Positions 7,653 to 15,820 of a DNA stretch of 38,602 nucleotides are shown here, piece by piece. A program made the translations under genes and the position numbers. Every line of letters begins with the position of its first letter. Positions within the stretch are counted from its first letter, which is position 1. The stretch is from positions 1 through 38,602 of the forward strand of contig QHBU01000093.1 of the NCBI GenBank assembly GCA_003244045.1, written 5' to 3'. This DNA is from Candidatus Aeolococcus gillhamiae (GTDB lineage: Bacteria > Chloroflexota > Dormibacteria > Aeolococcales > Aeolococcaceae). The notes below the pieces were generated by a model. That model worked only from the letters and a program-made list of their open reading frames with translations. It made no database searches and was not told where the DNA came from.

Positions 7653-7670
7653 CTTGACTAATTAGCTAAG
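7653..7670. promoter_or_regulatory. Imperfect inverted repeat, candidate ArsR operator
   Basis: CTTGACTAATTAGCTAAG is an 18-bp inverted repeat with 14 symmetric positions and a perfect CTAATTAG core. It covers the predicted transcription start just after the -10 box, where a bound repressor would block initiation. AT-rich symmetric sites like this are usual for ArsR regulators. Confidence 0.6.
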
Positions 7671-7694
7671 AAGGAAACTAAGGGGCCGTCCGAG

Positions 7695-8054
7695 ATGCCC
7701 GTGATCGAGGAAGTGCGACTGAGCGGGACCTTCGCTGCGCTCGCCAATTTGACGCGGCGAGCGATCCTGGCCCGGCTCGCCGAGGGGGAAGCGAACGTCA
7801 ACGAGCTCGCCGAGCCCTTCGACTTGACGCTCCCGACCATCTCCAAGCACATCAAGGTGCTGGAAGGCGCTGGACTGGTGGTGAGGAGTCATCGGGCCCA
7901 GTACCGGCCGTGCACCCTCGAGCCCTCACCGCTTGAGGAGATCTCGAGCTGGGCCGAGCAGTACCGCCCTGTCTGGGAGGCCCGCGTCGACCGGATGAAC
8001 GGGTATGTCACCCATCTCATGAAGCAACGAAGGACGGCCGACAACGATGACTGA
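7695..8054 (+). CDS. ArsR-family winged-helix transcriptional regulator
   Basis: A 119-aa regulator with the ArsR HTH fold: FAALANLTRRAILARLAEGEANVNELAE then LTLPTISKHIKVLEGAGLV (recognition helix) and a short wing with RPCTLEP. The C-terminus (WAEQYRPVWEARVDRMNGYV) is the helix seen in ArsR proteins paired with SRPBCC/AHSA1 genes. There is no metal-binding CxC motif, so it is not an arsenic sensor of the classical type. It probably represses its own promoter through the inverted repeat at 7653-7670. Its stop overlaps the ATG of the AHSA1 fragment by 8 nt. A paralogous pair with an intact partner is at 25869-26700. Confidence 0.92.
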   Translation: MPVIEEVRLSGTFAALANLTRRAILARLAEGEANVNELAEPFDLTLPTISKHIKVLEGAGLVVRSHRAQYRPCTLEPSPLEEISSWAEQYRPVWEARVDRMNGYVTHLMKQRRTADNDD

Positions 8055-8214
8055 CGCTCAAACGTCCCAGGACGCGGTGGTGATCGAATACAGCTTCGAT
8101 GCACCGCGGGATCTCATCTGGCAAATGTGGACCGAACCGGAGCACTTCAAGGCGTGGTACGGCCCACAGGGCGCCACCATCCCCGTGGCGAGGTTAGCGG
8201 GACCGTGTCGATGA
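8047..8214 (+). pseudogene. Truncated AHSA1/SRPBCC-domain gene (N-terminal fragment)
   Basis: ATG 8047 opens a 55-residue frame that ends at TGA 8212-8214. Residues 12-51 match the start of AHSA1-type proteins: EYSFDAPRDLIWQMWTEPEH followed by FKAWYGPQGATIPVA. The family is normally 150-170 aa; here the homology stops abruptly after IPVA and the frame runs out five to seven codons later. The remaining two thirds are absent, and the next gene begins about 40 bp on, so this looks like an internal deletion. The 8-nt overlap with the ArsR gene shows that it was once the coupled second gene of the pair. Confidence 0.8.
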
Positions 8215-8253
8215 CCGGTGGTCCATGATTGCCGCCATGCGCACATCACGGGG

Positions 8254-9537
8254 ATGGTGAAAAGCATGTTGCCGAAGCTGTTTGACGGCGTAGTGGACGC
8301 GGCCCAGGGGGTGGCGGAGACGGTCCAGGCGCTGCCCCGTGCGGCGACGCACCTGGCTCGCGCCACGACCGCCTCCGCGAAGGTTGCCAACCCCAACCAG
8401 GCGTTGCCGCCCGGACTGATCATCCCTGTGCCCGGTCATGGCGAGATGTTCGTGCGCGACACCCATCCGCACGGGGGCGGTCGTCGCGGCACGTTGCTGC
8501 TGCTCCACGGGTGGCTGGCCGCCAGCGACACCAACTGGTGGTCGCTGTACGAACCGCTGCGCCAGGCGGGGTGGCGGGTGATCGCCATCGACGTCAGGGG
8601 CCACGGCCGTGGCCTGCGCGCCCACGGTGCGTTCAGGCTCAGCGACTGTGCCGACGATTGCGCGGCGCTGCTGCAGGTGCTCGCGCCGGGCCCCGTGGTC
8701 GTCGTCGGCTATTCGATGGGCGGCGCCATCGCGCAGATCCTGGCGCACCGTCACGCCGAGATGCTTCGCGGCATGGTGCTGGTCGCCACAGCGGCGGAGT
8801 GGCGCGCGGCGCCGCAGTTGCGCGCGGCCTGGTACCTGATGGGGGCGATGCAGCTGGGCTGGCGGCTGACGCCGCGGCGCGCCTGGAGCCAGGTGATGAA
8901 CCTCCTCTACGGCGGCAAGGCGCCTGACTGGTTTGCCGGCGAGCTGGCCCGGGGCGCGCCGTGGGATATTGCCGAAGCCGGCAGGGAGATGGGGCGCTAT
9001 GACGCGCGCGAGTGGCTGCGCGAGGTGCGGGTGCCGTCGGCAGTGATCGCCACCACGCACGACGCGCTGGTGCCCATATCGCGGCAGCGAACCCTCGCGC
9101 GGGCACTGGGCGCGCCGGTGATCGAGATCGAGGCCGGGCACATGGTGGCGCTGACCAACCCGCGTCAGCTGAACGGTGCTCTCCAGGGCGCGCTCGAGCT
9201 CATCGTGCCGGGCTCACGAGCTCACCGCCAGGGAGCGTCGCGAACCAACCATCGCCAGCCCACGCTGGCCCGCGGTGACCGGGGCGACGATGTCGGCGAT
9301 GCCCAGCGCCTGCTCTCGGCCGCCGGTGAAAGCTGCGGGCAGATCGATGGCATCTTCGGGCCGGCCACGGCTGCCGCGGTGGCGCGCTTCCAGGCAGCGA
9401 AACGGCTGCGCAAGACGGGCAAGGTCGACCGTGCAACCTGGACCGTGCTGGCCGGTGTGCCGCGCAACCGCGCACGGGCCGCCCGCGCGCAGCGCCCGCC
9501 GGGCGACTTCGAGGCACCCAAGCTCGTCGTGCTCTGA
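8254..9537 (+). CDS. Alpha/beta-fold hydrolase fused to a peptidoglycan-binding domain
   Basis: A 427-aa protein (start ATG 8254; GTG 8218 or ATG 8266 are alternatives). Residues about 80-325 form an alpha/beta hydrolase: LLLLHGWLA (oxyanion-hole region), [13 protein letters not shown] with the nucleophile Ser, a late Asp in TTHDALVP and the His in [10 protein letters not shown]. After a linker rich in Arg and Gln comes a PG_binding_1 module (about 343-402) with [28 protein letters not shown] and [12 protein letters not shown]. No signal peptide or strong membrane helix is evident, which is odd for a peptidoglycan binder. The hydrolase part resembles lipase/esterases; the substrate is unknown. 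It may be expressed from the ArsR promoter upstream. Confidence 0.85.
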   Translation: MVKSMLPKLFDGVVDAAQGVAETVQALPRAATHLARATTASAKVANPNQALPPGLIIPVPGHGEMFVRDTHPHGGGRRGTLLLLHGWLAASDTNWWSLYEPLRQAGWRVIAIDVRGHGRGLRAHGAFRLSDCADDCAALLQVLAPGPVVVVGYSMGGAIAQILAHRHAEMLRGMVLVATAAEWRAAPQLRAAWYLMGAMQLGWRLTPRRAWSQVMNLLYGGKAPDWFAGELARGAPWDIAEAGREMGRYDAREWLREVRVPSAVIATTHDALVPISRQRTLARALGAPVIEIEAGHMVALTNPRQLNGALQGALELIVPGSRAHRQGASRTNHRQPTLARGDRGDDVGDAQRLLSAAGESCGQIDGIFGPATAAAVARFQAAKRLRKTGKVDRATWTVLAGVPRNRARAARAQRPPGDFEAPKLVVL

Positions 9538-9577
9538 CTGGGGTAGCCCGCTCACAGAAGCCTCGGCTGCCCCGTGG

Positions 9578-10321
9578 TCAAACGGGCTCGATGTCGATCT
9601 CCGCCATCAACTGCACAGCAGCCTCAACGAGCGCCGCGTTGTCGAGCGCCGGCCGGCCGTCAGGAAGGAACAGTGTGTCCTCGAGGCCGGTGCGCATGCC
9701 GTGGCCGCCACGGAGACCGCGCTCGTTCACCGCCCAGCTGGCGATGCCGTCGCCGTGGTGCACCTGGGGGAGGGTGATGCCGGCGAGCGCCAGCACCTCC
9801 TCCATGGCGGCTGCGTGCGCCACCGCGACGTCGGGCTCGGTGTCGAGCGGCTCGAGCAACACCCGGGTGCACTGCGCGGCCAGGCCGGAGCTGACAAATG
9901 TGTGCGCGTCGGCAAGCTCGAGCAGTCCGGCCTCGATGCCGACCCCGCGCGCGAGGAGCTCATGGCAAAGGTCGCCGATGCCGGGCTCACCCTGGTTGGC
10001 GGTGACCAGGTCGGGAAGTTGCGTCCACTCCTCGATGAGGCGGCGGCGATGGGCCGGGTCCGGGTCGATGAGCGCCCACGTGGTCAGCGACAGCGCAATG
10101 CCCGGGCAGGCGGCGCGCACGGCTGTGATAGCCGCGGCCGTGGATTGCGCGTCGAGTGTCGGGATGCCGTGGTCGTCGCATGGATGAAGGTGGACGACGC
10201 GGGCGCCGGCGGCGACGGCGTCGCGAGCGCTCGTCGCCAGGTCGGCGGGTGTACGCGGTATGTGCGGTTCGCTTCGCTGGCCGTTGATCGCCACCTGGAG
10301 CAGCGCCGTGCGGGCGGTCAT
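9578..10321 (-). CDS. BKACE-family (DUF849) beta-keto acid cleavage enzyme
   Basis: A 247-aa TIM-barrel enzyme. BKACE members condense a beta-keto acid with acetyl-CoA and cleave it, using a Zn ion; lysine-fermentation Kce is the founder. Visible signatures are ALLQVAINGQR at the N-terminus, ARVVHLHP (His44 and His46, Zn ligands), GIEAGLLELADAH with the family glutamate, VHHGDG, and GHGMRTGLEDTLFLPDGR near the C-terminus. At 247 aa it is shorter than the usual 270-310. The ATG overlaps the stop of the aldose 1-epimerase gene by 4 nt, so the two are translationally coupled. The context suggests sugar-acid or keto-acid catabolism, but the substrate is not predictable. Confidence 0.85.
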   Translation of the reverse strand: MTARTALLQVAINGQRSEPHIPRTPADLATSARDAVAAGARVVHLHPCDDHGIPTLDAQSTAAAITAVRAACPGIALSLTTWALIDPDPAHRRRLIEEWTQLPDLVTANQGEPGIGDLCHELLARGVGIEAGLLELADAHTFVSSGLAAQCTRVLLEPLDTEPDVAVAHAAAMEEVLALAGITLPQVHHGDGIASWAVNERGLRGGHGMRTGLEDTLFLPDGRPALDNAALVEAAVQLMAEIDIEPV

Positions 10322-11256
10322 CCTGACCCCGACAGTGGTGCGATCCCCCAGCGACTGACTACGCTCTCGCCAGGCGCCAAGACAATGAGGCCGTCACCTG
10401 AGGCAAACGCGTTGGGCGCGCAGGTCATCGGCTCGACCGCCAGTGAGCGTCGGCGTTGCTCGCGGGCCGGCAGCGTGTCGCCTGTGAAGAGCATGTAGAA
10501 CGGATAGCGCTCGTCCATCCAGAGCCCCACGCCGTGCGTCTGGTCTCCACTCCACACGCGCACCCAGGCGCGGCCATCGGCATCACGTGCGACATCGGTG
10601 AACGCGGTATCGATGGCCTCCTTGCCGACCTGGCGGCGCCGGCGGAAGTCGTACCGGGTTCCCTCGACGTCCGCGACACCGGTGGGGATCTGCCGATCGT
10701 CGACGGTGAGGTACCGTCGTGCCGGCGCCTCCACCCAGACGTCATCGACGCCCGCGTCGCCTGCGAGCAGGTACGGGTGCACCCCCATGCCATACGGGGA
10801 CCGCCGCCCGCCGACGTTGGTCGCGGTGACGGTCGCGGTGAGCCCGTCAGCGCCGACGCCGTACTCGACCGACGTGTGCAACGCGAACGGGTAGCCGGCG
10901 CGGGGATGCAGCGTGTGCTCCATGACCACGCGATCCTCGGCGCGCTCGGCGATGCGCCATGACTCCCAGCGCAGGAAGCCGTGGATGGCGTTCTGCTTGT
11001 CGGGCTCGCTGAGAGGCACGTCGTAGGCCTGTCCGTCGAACTCGTAGCGGCCGTCGCACAGCCGGTTCGGCCACGGCACCAGCAGCTGTCCACGGCCTCC
11101 GCTGCACAGCTCGCCGGCCTCGTAGCCATCGAGGAGGGTGCGCCCGTCGACGTCGTAGGTGCGCACCCCGCCGGACACCTCGACGATGGTCGCGCGATGG
11201 CCGTCGCGAGAGATCTCGATCTGCTCTCCGGAGGGGTACGACAGGGAAGCCGGCAC
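10318..11256 (-). CDS. Aldose 1-epimerase (mutarotase)-family protein
   Basis: A 312-aa beta-sandwich sugar mutarotase-like protein. Residues VPWPNRLCDGRYEF and NAIHGFLRWESW match the substrate pocket, with the His of NAIHGF; SPYGMGVHPYLLAG holds the catalytic His and LAVEPMTCAPNAF the catalytic Glu. The frame extends to an ATG at 11283, but I choose GTG 11256: it fits the usual family N-terminus, and the intervening bases contain TACGAT exactly 6 nt before the GTG, the spacing of other leaderless starts here. It is the first gene of a two-gene operon with the BKACE enzyme. It belongs to the group resembling YeaD/GalM relatives, so the actual sugar is uncertain. Confidence 0.88.
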   Translation of the reverse strand: MPASLSYPSGEQIEISRDGHRATIVEVSGGVRTYDVDGRTLLDGYEAGELCSGGRGQLLVPWPNRLCDGRYEFDGQAYDVPLSEPDKQNAIHGFLRWESWRIAERAEDRVVMEHTLHPRAGYPFALHTSVEYGVGADGLTATVTATNVGGRRSPYGMGVHPYLLAGDAGVDDVWVEAPARRYLTVDDRQIPTGVADVEGTRYDFRRRRQVGKEAIDTAFTDVARDADGRAWVRVWSGDQTHGVGLWMDERYPFYMLFTGDTLPAREQRRRSLAVEPMTCAPNAFASGDGLIVLAPGESVVSRWGIAPLSGSG

Positions 11257-11268
11257 CGCGCCATCGTA
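11257..11268 (-). promoter_or_regulatory. Predicted leaderless promoter of the mutarotase-BKACE operon
   Basis: On the minus strand TACGAT (11268-11263) is followed by GGCGCG and the GTG start. The first bases of the longer possible frame would then be promoter, not coding sequence. Confidence 0.5.
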
Positions 11269-11342
11269 GGGTCGTACGACCATCGACCGCGGCGTCCCGG
11301 AGCTGAGCTCGCCGAGGATGGGCGCGAGATGCGAACACCGGC

Positions 11343-11348
11343 TAGGCT
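11343..11348 (+). promoter_or_regulatory. Predicted -10 box of the NarL-type two-component operon
   Basis: TAGGCT ends 3 nt before ATG 11352 and 9 nt before ATG 11358. A start of transcription about 7 nt downstream of the box would fall between them, which favours the second ATG as the translated start. Confidence 0.4.
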
Positions 11349-11357
11349 GCGATGACC

Positions 11358-12749
11358 ATGACCGTGGCCGACGAGGGTCGCGCGGGCACCTCCACCAGCA
11401 CCGCGGAGAGGGTCGAGGGCAGCCCGCGTCGCGCGGGGCTGCTGCGCCGCGTGCTCAAGAACGAGGTGGCCCGCTTCGCCGCCGGCGGCCTGCTCGCGGC
11501 GCTGTTGGTCGGCGCGGGCACGTTCGTTGTCGTCAGCCGCGACGCCGAGGACCAGGCGATCCAGCACGCCAAGGACATCACCCAGGTGGAGGCGACCGGC
11601 ATCGTCCAGCCGGCGCTCAGCGATTCGCTGCTCAGCCGCGACCCCGCCGCGATCGGGGCCCTCGACACCATCGTGCGCCAGCGCATCCTCAACAGCGACG
11701 TCGTGCGGGTGAAGCTGTGGACCGCGGACGGCACGGTCATCTACTCCGACGCGCGCCAGTTGATCGGCCGGCATTTCAGCCTGGGCAGCGCCGAGCTCGC
11801 CGCTCTGCACGGCGGCGCCGTCGACGCGGGCGTCTCCGATCTCACCGACGCAGAGAACCAGTACGAGCGCAGCTTCGGCAAACTGCTCCAGGTGTACCTG
11901 TCGGTGCACACGCCCAACGGCATGCCGCTGCTGTTCGAGACGTACCAGCGCTATGAGGCGATCAGCCAGTACCAGCAGTCGGTGTGGTCGTCGTTCCTGC
12001 CGGTGCTGATCGTCGGCCTGGGCATCCTCTTCCTGGTGCAGATCCCGCTCGCCGTGGGCATGGGCCGCCGGCTGCGCGCGTCGCTGGCCGAGCGCCAGGT
12101 GCTGCTCGAGCGGGTCATCAACGCCTCCGAGCAGGAGCGCAGACGGATCGCCCGCGACCTCCACGACGGCGTGGTCCAGCGCCTGGCGGCGGTGACCTTC
12201 TCGCTGAGCGCGCTGGCGCGGCGGCTGACCTCCGGCGGAGGGTCGAGGGCGCCGGCCGCCAACGCGCCGGATGTCGAACACGCCGCCGGCGAAACGCGTG
12301 CGGCGATGCGCGATCTGCGCACCCTGATCGTGGAGATCGCGCCGCCCAACCTGCACGCCGAGGGCATCGACAACGCGCTCCGCGACCTCCTCGAACCGCT
12401 CGCCGCCAACGGGGTCACCGTCAGCCTCGACGCGCCGCACAACACCGCTCTCTCGGCCGCCACCACGAGCCTCCTCTTTCGCGTGGCCCAGGAGGCACTG
12501 CGCAACGCGACCAAGCACGCCGCCGCCTCACACGTCGACGTGCGACTCCACAACCGCGGGGACCATGTCAGCCTCGAGATCGACGACGATGGCCGCGGTT
12601 TCAGCGCTGCCGACCTCGAGAACCGCCGCCGCGACGGCCACGTCGGCCTCAGCCTGCTCCGCGACCTCGTCGCCGACGCCGGCGGTTCACTGCGCGTCGT
12701 CTCCGAGCCGCAGGCGGGAACCCGGATCGCGGTCGAGGTGCCCTGCTGA
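11358..12749 (+). CDS. NarL-type sensor histidine kinase (HisKA_3)
   Basis: A 463-aa membrane kinase (465 if ATG 11352 is used). One helix lies at about 40-59, an extracytoplasmic sensor region of about 150 residues, and a second helix at about 213-235. The dimerisation domain has ASEQERRRIARDLHDGVVQR with the phosphorylated His269, typical of HisKA_3 kinases. The HATPase_c part has the N-box LRNATKHA and the G-boxes DDDGRGF and GHVGLSLLRDLV. It ends with a TGATG overlap with the response-regulator start. The sensor region has no recognisable named domain; it resembles the double-Cache-like input of DevS/LiaS relatives only in layout. Confidence 0.93.
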   Translation: MTVADEGRAGTSTSTAERVEGSPRRAGLLRRVLKNEVARFAAGGLLAALLVGAGTFVVVSRDAEDQAIQHAKDITQVEATGIVQPALSDSLLSRDPAAIGALDTIVRQRILNSDVVRVKLWTADGTVIYSDARQLIGRHFSLGSAELAALHGGAVDAGVSDLTDAENQYERSFGKLLQVYLSVHTPNGMPLLFETYQRYEAISQYQQSVWSSFLPVLIVGLGILFLVQIPLAVGMGRRLRASLAERQVLLERVINASEQERRRIARDLHDGVVQRLAAVTFSLSALARRLTSGGGSRAPAANAPDVEHAAGETRAAMRDLRTLIVEIAPPNLHAEGIDNALRDLLEPLAANGVTVSLDAPHNTALSAATTSLLFRVAQEALRNATKHAAASHVDVRLHNRGDHVSLEIDDDGRGFSAADLENRRRDGHVGLSLLRDLVADAGGSLRVVSEPQAGTRIAVEVPC

Positions 12750-13378
12750 TGGCCGCGCGCATCCGCCTGCTCATCGTCGACGACCACCCGCTGGTCCGGC
12801 GCGGGCTGTGCGAGCTGTTCGGCGGGGAGAGCGACATCGAGGTCGTGGACGACGTCGGCGACGGCGAGCGGGCCGTGACTGTTGCCCTGGAGGAGCAGCC
12901 CGACGTGGTGCTCATGGACGTCTCGATGCCCGGAATGGACGGCATCGAGGCGACCCGCCGCCTGCTCGCCGTCCGCCCCGAGGCGCGCGTGGTCATGCTC
13001 ACCTCGTTCGCCGACCACGAGCGCGTCATGGAGGCGCTCGACAGCGGGGCGGTCGGCTACATCCTCAAGGACGCCGAGAGCGACGAGCTGGTGCGCGGCG
13101 TCCGCGCCGCCGCAGGCGGGGACTCACCTCTGTCACCGCGGGCGGCGCGGGCGCTGATCACCGCGCGCCGCGGGCGGCGGCCGTTCGAAGAGCTGACCGG
13201 CCGTGAGCTCGACGTGCTCAAGCTGGTGGCACGCGGGCTCAGCAACAAGCAGATTGCCTGGCGTCTGGCGATCAGCGAGAAGACCGTCAAGGCCCACATG
13301 ACCAGCATCTTCGGGCGCATCGGGGTGGCCGACCGCACCCAGGCGGCGCTGTGGGCGCAACGCCACGGAGTGTTCTGA
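12749..13378 (+). CDS. NarL/FixJ-family response regulator (LuxR-type HTH)
   Basis: A 209-aa regulator. The receiver domain holds Asp11-Asp12, phospho-acceptor Asp57 in [12 protein letters not shown], Thr85 and Lys107 in YILKD. The GerE/LuxR DNA-binding domain (about 145-205) has [22 protein letters not shown] and the recognition helix [18 protein letters not shown]. The ATG at 12749 shares its A with the TGA stop of the kinase gene, so translation is coupled and the two form a cognate pair. The next gene, 81 nt downstream, encodes a secreted-repeat lipoprotein and is a plausible target. Confidence 0.95.
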   Translation: MAARIRLLIVDDHPLVRRGLCELFGGESDIEVVDDVGDGERAVTVALEEQPDVVLMDVSMPGMDGIEATRRLLAVRPEARVVMLTSFADHERVMEALDSGAVGYILKDAESDELVRGVRAAAGGDSPLSPRAARALITARRGRRPFEELTGRELDVLKLVARGLSNKQIAWRLAISEKTVKAHMTSIFGRIGVADRTQAALWAQRHGVF

Positions 13379-13459
13379 GCCGATCTTAAGACCTTCGGAC
13401 GTTGGCGGTGAGGACCGCGGCGGACGCACACTGGCGGCACACAACTCGGGGAGGACACC

Positions 13460-14002
13460 ATGCACACCACCATCGCGCAGCGGCTCTTCGGCGGCGCCGC
13501 GCTGCTCACCATCGCGGGTTGCGGCGGCGCCGCTGCTGACACTGGCGCCGCCACCGCCAATGGAGGCGGCGCTACCGCGACGCCGACGGCGAGCACAACG
13601 GTGGCGGTGGCGACCGTCACCGGGCACGGATCGGTGCTCGTCGGCGGCTCCAGCGGCATGACCCTGTACGTGTTCGACCAGGACACCCCGGGCAGCAACA
13701 CGAGCGCGTGCACCGGCGGCTGCATCAGCACCTGGCCGCCGCTCACCGTCCCCGCGGGAACCACGCCGACGGGGGCCTCGGGGATCACCGGCCAGCTGGC
13801 CACCTTCACGCGCAGCGATGGCAAGGGAGTGCAGGTCACGTACAACGGCCACCCGTTGCACTTCTACAGCGGTGACACCAAGCCGGGTGATGCCAACGGC
13901 AACTACCCGCACTGGTCAAGCGTCCCGGCGACCTCCGGCGGAGCCGCAGCCCCAACACCGACCCCGGCCGGGGGCGCCCCCACGCCGACGTACTCCTACT
14001 GA
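13460..14002 (+). CDS. Secreted-repeat (PF03640-type) lipoprotein
   Basis: A 180-aa exported lipoprotein. The signal peptide ends in the lipobox LTIAGC with Cys21, followed by a Gly/Ala/Thr-rich linker. Two repeats of the 'secreted repeat of unknown function' (COG4315) are visible: [13 protein letters not shown] with the conserved [14 protein letters not shown], and the second repeat with [19 protein letters not shown]. The C-terminal tail is Pro/Thr-rich. GGGGAGGAC just before the ATG is a strong ribosome site. Members are common in actinobacteria and Chloroflexota; a redox or membrane-stress role has been suggested but is not established. It lies directly after the NarL-type pair. Confidence 0.88.
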   Translation: MHTTIAQRLFGGAALLTIAGCGGAAADTGAATANGGGATATPTASTTVAVATVTGHGSVLVGGSSGMTLYVFDQDTPGSNTSACTGGCISTWPPLTVPAGTTPTGASGITGQLATFTRSDGKGVQVTYNGHPLHFYSGDTKPGDANGNYPHWSSVPATSGGAAAPTPTPAGGAPTPTYSY

Positions 14003-14021
14003 CCAGCGCGGCACCGTGGCG

Positions 14022-15047
14022 TCAGATCACACCCTGGGTGATCGCCGACTCGATCCACGGCACCACCTCCTCGAGCATGTCGTCGAGTGAGGTTGTGGCC
14101 GTGAAGCCCAGGACAGTGGCCGCCTTGGCGGTGTCGGGGATGCGCCGCTGCACGTCGTGTTCGAAGGGCGTCTCGGACACGTAGCGGAAGGGCTCGTCGG
14201 CGCCGCGGATGCGGTGCCAGATCTTCTCGGCGAGCTCGCGCACGGTGGTGCTCTGCGCTGTCGAGAGGTTGAAGTCCTCGTTGAGCGCGGCGCGGCTCTC
14301 CATCGCGGTGACGATCCCCCGCGCCAGGTCCCCGCCGTACGTGTAATGGCGCGTCTGCTCGCCGCTGCCGAGGATGTGCAGCGGGTCCTGGCCCTTGAGC
14401 ACCTTCTGCACCAGGTCGGGCACAACGTGGCTCATCGCCAGCTTGACGTTGCCGCTGAGGATCTCGACGTCGCCGAGCGCCCGGCCTTCGCCGATGCCCA
14501 CGCAGTTGAACGGGCGCAGGATGGTGTACGGCAGCTGGTACTGGTCCCACGCCGCCCGTGCGTAGTACTCGACGGCCAGCTTCTGGAAGCCGTACGAGCT
14601 CAGCGGTGGCGGGATCTGCCGCTCCGAGCCCTCAACCGACGGCCACGAGGTCGCCGACTCGAACACCATCGAACTGCTGATGTACGTCGTCTTCTGCAGG
14701 GTGCCGTCGCGGTGCGCGGCGATGGCGGCGTCGCAGGAGGCGGCCATGATGCGCTCGTTGGTGGCGAGAAGGTCGTACGCGTAGGTGTGGAAGTAGGAGA
14801 TCCCCCCGATCATCGCCGCGCCGGCGATGAAGTGATCGCAGCTGGCCAGCAGTGAGCTGAGCAGGTCGACGTCGCGTGCGTCGCCCTCGACGAAGGTGTA
14901 CGCGGGATTGCCGTCGTACGACTTGGCGACGCGCCCGTACTTGGAGAGATTGTCGACACCCACCACGGTGTGGCCGCGGCGGAGCAGCTCCTCGACGATG
15001 TAGCCACCGATGAACCCCTGCGAACCGGTGATCAGAACCTTGCTCAT
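14022..15047 (-). CDS. NAD-dependent sugar epimerase/dehydratase (extended SDR)
   Basis: A 341-aa nucleotide-sugar enzyme. The N-terminus has KVLITGSQGFIGGYIVEELL (GxxGxxG), the catalytic region SSSMVF and SSYGFQK (YxxxK), and the substrate domain RPFNCVGIGEG and HYTYGGDLARGI. This is the arrangement of UDP-glucose 4-epimerase and GDP-sugar epimerase relatives; the precise sugar is not predictable. The ATG at 15047 overlaps the stop of the glycosyltransferase gene as ATGA. It is the third gene of a tightly coupled operon (dehydrogenase, glycosyltransferase, epimerase), which points to a modified cell-surface polysaccharide or glycolipid. Confidence 0.9.
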   Translation of the reverse strand: MSKVLITGSQGFIGGYIVEELLRRGHTVVGVDNLSKYGRVAKSYDGNPAYTFVEGDARDVDLLSSLLASCDHFIAGAAMIGGISYFHTYAYDLLATNERIMAASCDAAIAAHRDGTLQKTTYISSSMVFESATSWPSVEGSERQIPPPLSSYGFQKLAVEYYARAAWDQYQLPYTILRPFNCVGIGEGRALGDVEILSGNVKLAMSHVVPDLVQKVLKGQDPLHILGSGEQTRHYTYGGDLARGIVTAMESRAALNEDFNLSTAQSTTVRELAEKIWHRIRGADEPFRYVSETPFEHDVQRRIPDTAKAATVLGFTATTSLDDMLEEVVPWIESAITQGVI

Positions 15048-15820
15048 GTGCCCTCTCTGCGTTCGTCGCGGTCGGTCTCCCACGCGTGCGGATGCACCCG
15101 GTAGCCGGCGCGCAGCGGGGCGCGGTGCGGGCCGAGCGCGGCCAGGTACCAGCGCAGGTAGCGGGGGATCCACTCGCGCACCTTGAAGTTGGACTGTCCG
15201 TGGCTGCGGTCCAGCCAGATGGTGGGGATCTCGGCGATGGGCAGGCCGCGGCGGTGCGCCTTGGCGACCATCTCGATGCCCAGCTCGAAGCCGGCGTCGG
15301 ACGCGATGCCCACCTCCCGGATGAACTCGGTCGAGTACGCCTTGAAGGAGTTGGTGGGATCGTGGGTGCCTACCCGCGAGACGAGGTGGAGCGACAGCCC
15401 GGCGGCGCGCGAGATCAGGCCCTTGATCCGCGGCCCGCCGACCTGCTGGCCGCCGCGCATGTAGCGCGACGCCGCCGCCACCACCACGCCGCGCTCGACG
15501 AGCCGGGTCAGCTGGTCGATCTGCATGGGATCGTCGGAACCGTCGGCCATGGTGACCACCGTGACGTCGGCGGTGACGTGCTTGATGCCGAAGCGCAGCG
15601 CTGCCGCCGGGCCCCTGCCCCGGTTGTTGAGCAGCGGGCGCACCCGGTGGTCACGGCGCGCGTATTCCTTGACATACGGCGCGGTGGTGTCGTCCGGCGT
15701 GTCGTACACCACCAGCACCTCGCAGGGCAGCTTCACCGACTCGAGGATGCGGTCGAGGAAGTCGTTGATCTCCGCGCCCTCGTTGTACGCGGGGACGACC
15801 ACGGACACCCGTGGCCTCAT
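15044..15820 (-). CDS. Family 2 glycosyltransferase (dolichyl-phosphate-mannose-synthase-like)
   Basis: A 258-aa GT-A enzyme with no obvious membrane helices. VSVVVPAYNEGAEINDFLD is the nucleotide-sugar-binding start; VTMADGSDDPMQI contains the acidic D-x-D-type metal site; later parts (DPTNSFKAYS, GIEMVAKAHRRGLPIAEIPTIW) match DPMS/GtrB-like proteins. These transfer a sugar to polyprenyl phosphate. The ATG at 15820 overlaps the dehydrogenase stop by 4 nt and its own stop overlaps the epimerase start by 4 nt. A role in building a polyprenyl-linked sugar from the product of the neighbouring dehydrogenase/epimerase is a reasonable inference. Confidence 0.9.
   Translation of the reverse strand: MRPRVSVVVPAYNEGAEINDFLDRILESVKLPCEVLVVYDTPDDTTAPYVKEYARRDHRVRPLLNNRGRGPAAALRFGIKHVTADVTVVTMADGSDDPMQIDQLTRLVERGVVVAAASRYMRGGQQVGGPRIKGLISRAAGLSLHLVSRVGTHDPTNSFKAYSTEFIREVGIASDAGFELGIEMVAKAHRRGLPIAEIPTIWLDRSHGQSNFKVREWIPRYLRWYLAALGPHRAPLRAGYRVHPHAWETDRDERREGT

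Noticed and set aside
9545-9588. AGCCCG ... CGGGCT as a bidirectional terminator between the hydrolase and BKACE genes
   Set aside because: Only six pairs with a 32-nt loop and no T-tract; too weak to call.
11257-11283. ATG 11283 as the mutarotase start
   Set aside because: The nine extra codons contain TACGAT at the leaderless spacing before GTG 11256, and the usual family N-terminus starts at the GTG.
10425-12518. 697-aa minus-strand frame across the NarL-type kinase
   Set aside because: It overlaps the mutarotase in another frame and the kinase in antisense; no domain signature.
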